DNA of 64,000 nt from Staphylococcus sp. IVB6240 (GTDB lineage Bacteria; Bacillota; Bacilli; Staphylococcales; Staphylococcaceae), in NCBI RefSeq assembly GCF_025558425.1, contig NZ_CP094718.1, forward strand, positions 868,001 through 932,000. Direction: 5' to 3'. The translations under genes were made by a program, and so were the position numbers. Under the pieces are notes generated by a model. That model was not told where the DNA came from. It worked only from the letters and a program-made list of their open reading frames with translations, and did not search any database. How positions within the stretch are numbered: position 1 is the stretch's first letter; each line of letters starts with the position of its first letter. Positions 59,447 to 64,000 of the stretch are shown in pieces.

Positions 59447-60856
59447 ATGAATACAAATGGTATTAAGTTAACGCCAAAAGATATTGTCTCAGAGTTGGAT
59501 ATGTATATAGTAGGACAAGATGAAGCGAAGAAAAAAGTTGCGATTGCATTACGAAATCGATATCGTCGCAGTTTGTTAGATGAAGAAACGAAACAAGAGA
59601 TTGCACCAAAAAATATTTTAATGATGGGACCTACAGGTGTCGGTAAAACTGAAATTGCAAGACGTATGGCCAAAATTGTTGGAGCACCGTTTGTAAAAGT
59701 AGAAGCGACAAAGTTCACTGAGGTTGGATATGTAGGTCGTGATGTTGAAAGCATGGTCCGTGACCTTGTTGATGTTGCAGTGCGATTAGTTAAAGATCAA
59801 AAAAAGGCAGCTGTTCAAGATGAAGCTTCAGCTAAAGCAAATGACAAACTTGTTAAATTGCTTGTGCCGAGTCTGAAGAAGAAAGCAGCACAAAATATGA
59901 ACAACCCATTAGAATCGCTGTTTGGTGGAGCATTACCTAATTTTGGTCAGCAACAAGAAGAAGAGGAAGAGCCACCAACAGAAGAAATTAAAACTAAGCG
60001 TTCTGAAATCAGACGTCAACTTTTAGCGGGTCAATTGGAAGAAGAAAAAGTACGCATCAAAGTCGAACAAGACCCAGGTGCACTTGGTATGTTAGGAACG
60101 CAACAGAATGAGCAAATGCAAGAAATGATGAATCAACTGATGCCTAAGAAAAAAGTTGAGAAAGAAGTACCTGTTAAAACAGCACGTAAAATATTGACTG
60201 ATGAATTTGCAGATCAAATGATTGATCATGAGACAGCAAATCAAGAAGCATTAGATTTGGCACAACAGATGGGGATTATCTTTATTGACGAGATTGATAA
60301 GGTAGCCACATCTAACAGTCAAGGAATGGGCCAAGATGTGTCACGCCAAGGTGTTCAACGTGACATTCTACCTATTCTTGAAGGTAGCGTGGTTAAAACA
60401 AAATATGGTACGGTAAGTACGGAACACATGTTATTTATCGGTGCAGGTGCGTTCCATGTATCTAAACCAAGTGACTTGATTCCGGAATTGCAAGGGCGTT
60501 TCCCAATTCGTGTAGAACTTGAAAGTTTAACAGTGGATGACTTTGTAAGAATCTTAACAGAACCAAAATTATCATTGATTAAACAATATGAATTATTGCT
60601 TCAGACGGAAGAAGTGACTGTGAACTTTACAGAAGAAGCAATTCAACGCCTTGCTGAAATGGCATATCATGTCAACCAGGAAACGGACAACATTGGTGCA
60701 CGACGATTGCATACAATTTTAGAAAAAATGTTAGAAGATTTATCATTTGAAGCGGCGAATATGCCACATGCACATGTTGATATTACGCCACAGTATGTAG
60801 ACGACAAGTTAAAAACAATTTCAACAAATAAAGATTTAAGTGAATTTATTTTATAA
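59447..60856 (+). CDS. hslU: HslU (ClpY/CodX) ATPase subunit
   Basis: AAA+ unfoldase feeding HslV. Walker [14 protein letters not shown], Walker [12 protein letters not shown], sensor region [14 protein letters not shown] and the C-terminal FIL end that engages HslV are present. An inserted I domain occupies the Glu-rich middle. ATG 59447 gives 469 residues; TTG 59444 is an alternative just upstream. Confidence 0.96.
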   Translation: MNTNGIKLTPKDIVSELDMYIVGQDEAKKKVAIALRNRYRRSLLDEETKQEIAPKNILMMGPTGVGKTEIARRMAKIVGAPFVKVEATKFTEVGYVGRDVESMVRDLVDVAVRLVKDQKKAAVQDEASAKANDKLVKLLVPSLKKKAAQNMNNPLESLFGGALPNFGQQQEEEEEPPTEEIKTKRSEIRRQLLAGQLEEEKVRIKVEQDPGALGMLGTQQNEQMQEMMNQLMPKKKVEKEVPVKTARKILTDEFADQMIDHETANQEALDLAQQMGIIFIDEIDKVATSNSQGMGQDVSRQGVQRDILPILEGSVVKTKYGTVSTEHMLFIGAGAFHVSKPSDLIPELQGRFPIRVELESLTVDDFVRILTEPKLSLIKQYELLLQTEEVTVNFTEEAIQRLAEMAYHVNQETDNIGARRLHTILEKMLEDLSFEAANMPHAHVDITPQYVDDKLKTISTNKDLSEFIL

Positions 60857-60869
60857 AAGGAGTAGAAAT

Positions 60870-61643
60870 ATGAGCTTATTATCAAAGACGAGAGAATTAA
60901 GTAGCTTATTACAAAAACATAAAGGGATTTCGGTAAACTTTAAAGATGTTGCACAAACAATTAGTAAAGTAACAGTGACAAACGTATTTATCGTTTCAAG
61001 AAGAGGTAAAATCTTAGGATCTTGCCTAAATGAATTATTAAAAAATGACCGTATTATTAAAATGTTAGATGACAAACATATTCCAGATGCATATACGGAA
61101 AAGTTAATGCATGTTTATGAAACAACATCTAACATTGATATTGAAGACCCATTATCAGTCTTCCCACTTGAAAGCAGAAGCTTATTTGAAGACTCAGAGA
61201 CAACAATCTTCCCAATTATTGGTGGTGGGGAACGCTTAGGTACATTAGTGCTTGGCCGTTTATCAGAACCATTTGAAGAAAACGACCTTGTATTAGGAGA
61301 ATATGCTGCAACAGTTATTGGTATGGAAATTCTACGTGAAAAACATTCTGAAATTGAAGCGGAAGCACGCGACAAAGCAGCCATCTCAATGGCAATCAAC
61401 TCTTTATCATATTCTGAAAAAGAAGCAATTGATCACATTTTTGAAGAGCTTGGTGGTACAGAAGGATTACTTATTGCATCAAAAGTAGCTGACCGTGTGG
61501 GTATTACACGTTCAGTGATCGTAAATGCTTTACGTAAATTAGAAAGTGCAGGTGTTATTGAATCACGTTCACTTGGTATGAAAGGGACATTTATTAAAGT
61601 TAAAAAACAAGCCTTTCTTGAAGAATTAGAGCGTGTAGAATAA
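60870..61643 (+). CDS. codY: Global nutrient regulator CodY
   Basis: Branched-chain amino acid and GTP-sensing repressor of metabolism and virulence. The 257-residue protein starts [15 protein letters not shown], has an N-terminal GAF ligand domain ([16 protein letters not shown]) and a C-terminal winged helix-turn-helix ([26 protein letters not shown]). ATG 60870 follows AAAGGAG. It ends the xerC-hslVU-codY operon. Confidence 0.97.
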   Translation: MSLLSKTRELSSLLQKHKGISVNFKDVAQTISKVTVTNVFIVSRRGKILGSCLNELLKNDRIIKMLDDKHIPDAYTEKLMHVYETTSNIDIEDPLSVFPLESRSLFEDSETTIFPIIGGGERLGTLVLGRLSEPFEENDLVLGEYAATVIGMEILREKHSEIEAEARDKAAISMAINSLSYSEKEAIDHIFEELGGTEGLLIASKVADRVGITRSVIVNALRKLESAGVIESRSLGMKGTFIKVKKQAFLEELERVE

Positions 61644-61657
61644 TCAGTTTTTACTGT

Positions 61658-61686
61658 TGCATATAGAGAACCAATATGGTATATTT
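61658..61686 (+). promoter_or_regulatory. Sigma-A promoter of rpsB
   Basis: TTGCAT (61658-61663) and TATATT (61681-61686) are 17 bases apart, with transcription starting near 61693. Confidence 0.65.
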
Positions 61687-61693
61687 ATATGCG

Positions 61694-61776
61694 GCTATGA
61701 AAAGCCAAAACACACACGTCTAACGAGCATATAAATGGGTGCGGTTGTTCAAATCGTTTTTATATGAGTTAACGTG
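61694..61776 (+). promoter_or_regulatory. Structured leader RNA of rpsB
   Basis: A small hairpin GGCT/AGCC (61694-61707) is followed by a long bulged stem. ACGT, TAAC and CATATAAA (61717-61736) pair with TTTATATG, GTTA and ACGT (61760-61776) around a loop of about 23 bases. It lies wholly between the promoter and the start codon, so it is a candidate S2 autoregulatory leader. Confidence 0.5.
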
Positions 61777-61807
61777 GAGGAAGATAACCAATAGGAGGAA
61801 TTTTATT

Positions 61808-62596
61808 ATGGCAGTTATTTCAATGAAACAATTGTTAGAAGCTGGTGTTCACTTCGGTCACCAAACACGCCGTTGGAACCCAAAAATGAAAAAGTACATC
61901 TTCACTGAGCGTAACGGTATCTACATTATCGACTTACAAAAAACAGTGAAAAAAGTTGAAGAAGCTTACAACTTCGTGAAACAAGTATCTGAAGAAGGCG
62001 GTAAAGTCTTATTCGTAGGTACTAAAAAACAAGCACAAGAATCAGTGAAAGCTGAAGCAGAACGTGCTGGTCAATTCTACGTTAACCAAAGATGGTTAGG
62101 TGGAATCTTAACAAACTTCAAAACAATTTCTAAACGTGTACACCGCATTTCAGAAATTGAAAAAATGGAAGAAGACGGTACATTCGACGTACTTCCTAAA
62201 AAAGAAGTTGTTGAACTTAAAAAAGAATACGACCGTTTAATCAAATTCTTAGGCGGTATTCGTGATATGAAATCAATGCCTCAAGCATTATTCGTAGTTG
62301 ACCCTCGTAAAGAGCGTAACGCGATTGCTGAAGCACGTAAATTAAACATTCCAATCGTTGGTATTGTTGATACAAACTGTGACCCAGATGAAATCGACTA
62401 CGTTATCCCAGCGAACGATGACGCGATTCGTGCGGTTAAATTATTAACTGGTAAAATGGCTGACGCTGTCTTAGAAGGTCAACAAGGCGTATCTAACGAC
62501 GAAGTAGCAGCTGAGCAAAACATCGACTTAAATGAAGATGAAAAAGCAGAAACAACTGAAGCAGAATCAACTGAAGCATCTGTTGAATCTAAGTAA
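61808..62596 (+). CDS. rpsB: 30S ribosomal protein S2
   Basis: A 262-residue protein starting [25 protein letters not shown], with [16 protein letters not shown] and [25 protein letters not shown]. The C-terminal tail is acidic. ATG 61808 follows AGGAGG. tsf lies downstream behind an attenuating hairpin. Confidence 0.98.
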   Translation: MAVISMKQLLEAGVHFGHQTRRWNPKMKKYIFTERNGIYIIDLQKTVKKVEEAYNFVKQVSEEGGKVLFVGTKKQAQESVKAEAERAGQFYVNQRWLGGILTNFKTISKRVHRISEIEKMEEDGTFDVLPKKEVVELKKEYDRLIKFLGGIRDMKSMPQALFVVDPRKERNAIAEARKLNIPIVGIVDTNCDPDEIDYVIPANDDAIRAVKLLTGKMADAVLEGQQGVSNDEVAAEQNIDLNEDEKAETTEAESTEASVESK

Positions 62597-62611
62597 GTAG
62601 AATCTTTAAAT

Positions 62612-62640
62612 GGGTGATAAGATATTGATGCTTATCTCCC
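62612..62640 (+). terminator. Attenuator between rpsB and tsf
   Basis: GGGTGATAAG pairs with CTTATCTCCC (one mismatch), followed by seven T residues. Partial read-through would set the S2 to EF-Ts ratio. Confidence 0.8.
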
Positions 62641-62683
62641 TTTTTTTAAAATAAACTATAAATTAATATTGGAGGAATACTGA

Positions 62684-63562
62684 ATGGCAATTTCAGCTAA
62701 ACTTGTAAAAGAATTACGTGAAAGAACTGGCGCTGGTATGATGGATTGTAAAAAAGCGCTTGAAGCAACTGAAGGTGATATCGATAAAGCGATTGACTAC
62801 CTTCGTGAAAAAGGTATCGCAAAAGCTGCTAAGAAAGCAGACCGTATTGCAGCTGAAGGTATTACACATGTAGAAGTTAAAGGTAACGACGCTGTAGTTG
62901 TAGAAATCAACTCTGAAACTGACTTCGTTGCACGTAACGAAGGTTTCCAAGAGCTTGTAAAAGAAATCGCTAACCAAATCCTTGACACTAAAGTTGATAC
63001 TGTAGAAGCATTAAATGAAACAACATTACCAAACGGTAAAAAAGTTTCTGAACACATGACAGAAGCAATTTCAACAATCGGTGAAAAATTAAGCTTACGT
63101 CGTTTCGAAGTAAGAACTAAAACTGATAATGATGCATTCGGTGCATACTTACACATGGGTGGACGCATTGGTGTACTTTCAGTTGTTGAAGGTTCAACTG
63201 ACGAAGAAGCTGCAAAAGACGTTGCTATGCACATCGCTGCAATCAACCCTAAATATGTTTCATCTGATCAAGTAAGCGAAGAAGAAATCGCTCACGAAAG
63301 AGAAGTATTAAAACAACAAGCATTAAACGAAGGTAAACCAGAAAACATCGTTGAAAAAATGGTTGAAGGTCGTTTACGTAAATATTTACAAGAAATCTGT
63401 GCAGTTAACCAAGACTTCGTTAAAGATCCTGACCAAACTGTTGAACAATTCCTTAAATCAAAAGGTGGTAAATTAGTTGACTTCGTACGTTACGAAGTTG
63501 GTGAAGGTTTAGAAAAACGCGAAGAAAACTTTGCGGACGAAGTAAAAGGACAAATGAAATAA
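62684..63562 (+). CDS. tsf: Elongation factor Ts
   Basis: Guanine-nucleotide exchange factor for EF-Tu. The 292-residue protein has an N-terminal UBA-like domain ([19 protein letters not shown]), the TDFVARNE signature that contacts EF-Tu, and a helical core. It is encoded between rpsB and pyrH as in other bacteria. Confidence 0.98.
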   Translation: MAISAKLVKELRERTGAGMMDCKKALEATEGDIDKAIDYLREKGIAKAAKKADRIAAEGITHVEVKGNDAVVVEINSETDFVARNEGFQELVKEIANQILDTKVDTVEALNETTLPNGKKVSEHMTEAISTIGEKLSLRRFEVRTKTDNDAFGAYLHMGGRIGVLSVVEGSTDEEAAKDVAMHIAAINPKYVSSDQVSEEEIAHEREVLKQQALNEGKPENIVEKMVEGRLRKYLQEICAVNQDFVKDPDQTVEQFLKSKGGKLVDFVRYEVGEGLEKREENFADEVKGQMK

Positions 63563-63566
63563 TCAA

Positions 63567-63673
63567 CACGGTTTTGTATAAGAAAGAAGACACCTGTTGT
63601 GTCCTCCTTTGCATGACTTCAATGCATTGATGTTGAAGCCGTGGCTAAGGAAGATACCTATTGTGTCTTCTTT
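63567..63673 (+). other. Nested inverted repeats upstream of pyrH
   Basis: CACGG/CCGTG (63567-63571 with 63639-63643), AAAGAAGACAC/GTGTCTTCTTT (63583-63593 with 63663-63673) and CTTCAA/TTGAAG (63617-63622 with 63633-63638) are present. Some pairings exclude others. The stretch may form tsf termination structures or a pyrH leader; a TATAAT (63690-63695) before pyrH has no good -35. Confidence 0.5.
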
Positions 63674-63714
63674 ACTTGTATTGTTCCATATAATATGTAT
63701 AGAGAGGTTAATTA

Positions 63715-64000
63715 ATGATGACTGAAACTTCAAAATATAAGCGTGTCGTTTTGAAACTTAGTGGAGAAGCATTGGCAGGAGAAAAAGGATTTGGTATTAA
63801 TCCAATCATTATCAAAAGTATTGCACAACAAGTAGCTGAAGTAGCGAAACTTGATACAGAAGTAGCCGTTATTGTTGGTGGCGGTAACATCTGGAGAGGG
63901 AAAACGGGAAGTGACTTAGGCATGGACCGTGGTACTGCGGACTACATGGGAATGCTTGCAACAGTAATGAACGCATTAGCATTACAAGATAGTCTCGAAC
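63715..64000 (+). CDS. pyrH: UMP kinase, 3' end missing
   Basis: Hexameric bacterial UMP kinase, phosphorylating UMP to UDP in pyrimidine synthesis. Only the first 95 residues are in the window. The sequence [15 protein letters not shown], then [39 protein letters not shown] (split here at GKTG), is diagnostic. Two tandem ATGs occur (63715 and 63718); GAGAGG is 7 or 10 bases upstream, favouring the first. Confidence 0.95.
   Translation, partial: MMTETSKYKRVVLKLSGEALAGEKGFGINPIIIKSIAQQVAEVAKLDTEVAVIVGGGNIWRGKTGSDLGMDRGTADYMGMLATVMNALALQDSLE

Noticed and set aside
62797..63246. Minus-strand 149-codon open frame inside tsf
   Set aside because: Antisense shadow of a conserved translation factor gene.
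1..64000. tRNA or rRNA genes
   Set aside because: No cloverleaf-like or conserved rRNA segment was noticed in any gap.

Overview
The window is a low-GC Firmicutes chromosome segment whose gene order and proteins are those of Staphylococcus: coaBC-priA-def-fmt-rsmB-rlmN-stp-pknB-rsgA-rpe-thiN, fapR-plsX-fabD-fabG-acpP-rnc-smc-ftsY-ylxM-ffh-rpsP-rimM-trmD-rplS, and rbgA-rnhB-sucCD-dprA-topA-trmFO-xerC-hslVU-codY-rpsB-tsf-pyrH. A YSIRK/LPETG Sdr surface protein supports the genus. Protein differences from remembered S. aureus sequences (FapR, RsgA, the Def-like protein) suggest a non-aureus species, which I cannot name.

Layout. 1-3459: end of coaBC, then priA. 3552-9455 (minus): a very large Sdr-type wall-anchored protein sitting between priA and def. 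9765-18782: def-like, fmt, rsmB, rlmN, the stp/pknB phosphatase-kinase pair, rsgA, rpe, thiN. 18906-19094 (minus): rpmB. 19622-21676: Asp23-family gene and fakA. 21854-25451: L-serine dehydratase and recG. 26054-36990: FapR-controlled lipid genes, then RNase III, SMC and the SRP components. 37110-39320: rpsP, rimM, trmD, rplS.

39523-47346 is the most variable-looking block. It holds a convergent yfhO-gtcA pair (predicted extracytoplasmic glycosylation of lipoteichoic acid), a membrane-anchored alpha/beta hydrolase, and a three-gene metal/redox module. The module is a P1B-type ATPase with an unusual CPG motif, a free-standing HMA metallochaperone, and an FLP/FNR-type regulator with two cysteines placed like the FLP redox pair. 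An FNR-like box lies in front of the ATPase. 47623-50809: rbgA, rnhB, then three uncharacterised small genes (a lipoprotein, a Ser/Thr/Gln-rich secreted protein, an acidic protein). 51066-64000: sucCD, dprA, topA, trmFO, xerC-hslVU-codY, rpsB, tsf and the start of pyrH.

Most housekeeping genes are tightly packed with short overlaps, so they are probably co-transcribed. Several promoters have near-consensus spacing. Clear control signals include a FapR operator at the fapR start, a structured leader before rpsB, a probable L19 leader and many intrinsic terminators. Three intergenic gaps (about 19265-19450, 25452-25920, 37440-37605) carry members of one degenerate repeat family. One of them is flanked by a nearly identical 78-bp direct repeat and another by a perfect 23-bp direct repeat.

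The best candidates for under-described biology are the CPG-ATPase/HMA/FLP module, the 12-B-repeat Sdr protein without a canonical A domain, the degenerate deformylase, the nested repeats after recG, and the three-gene envelope cluster after rnhB. No tRNA, rRNA, CRISPR array, insertion sequence or prophage was recognised.
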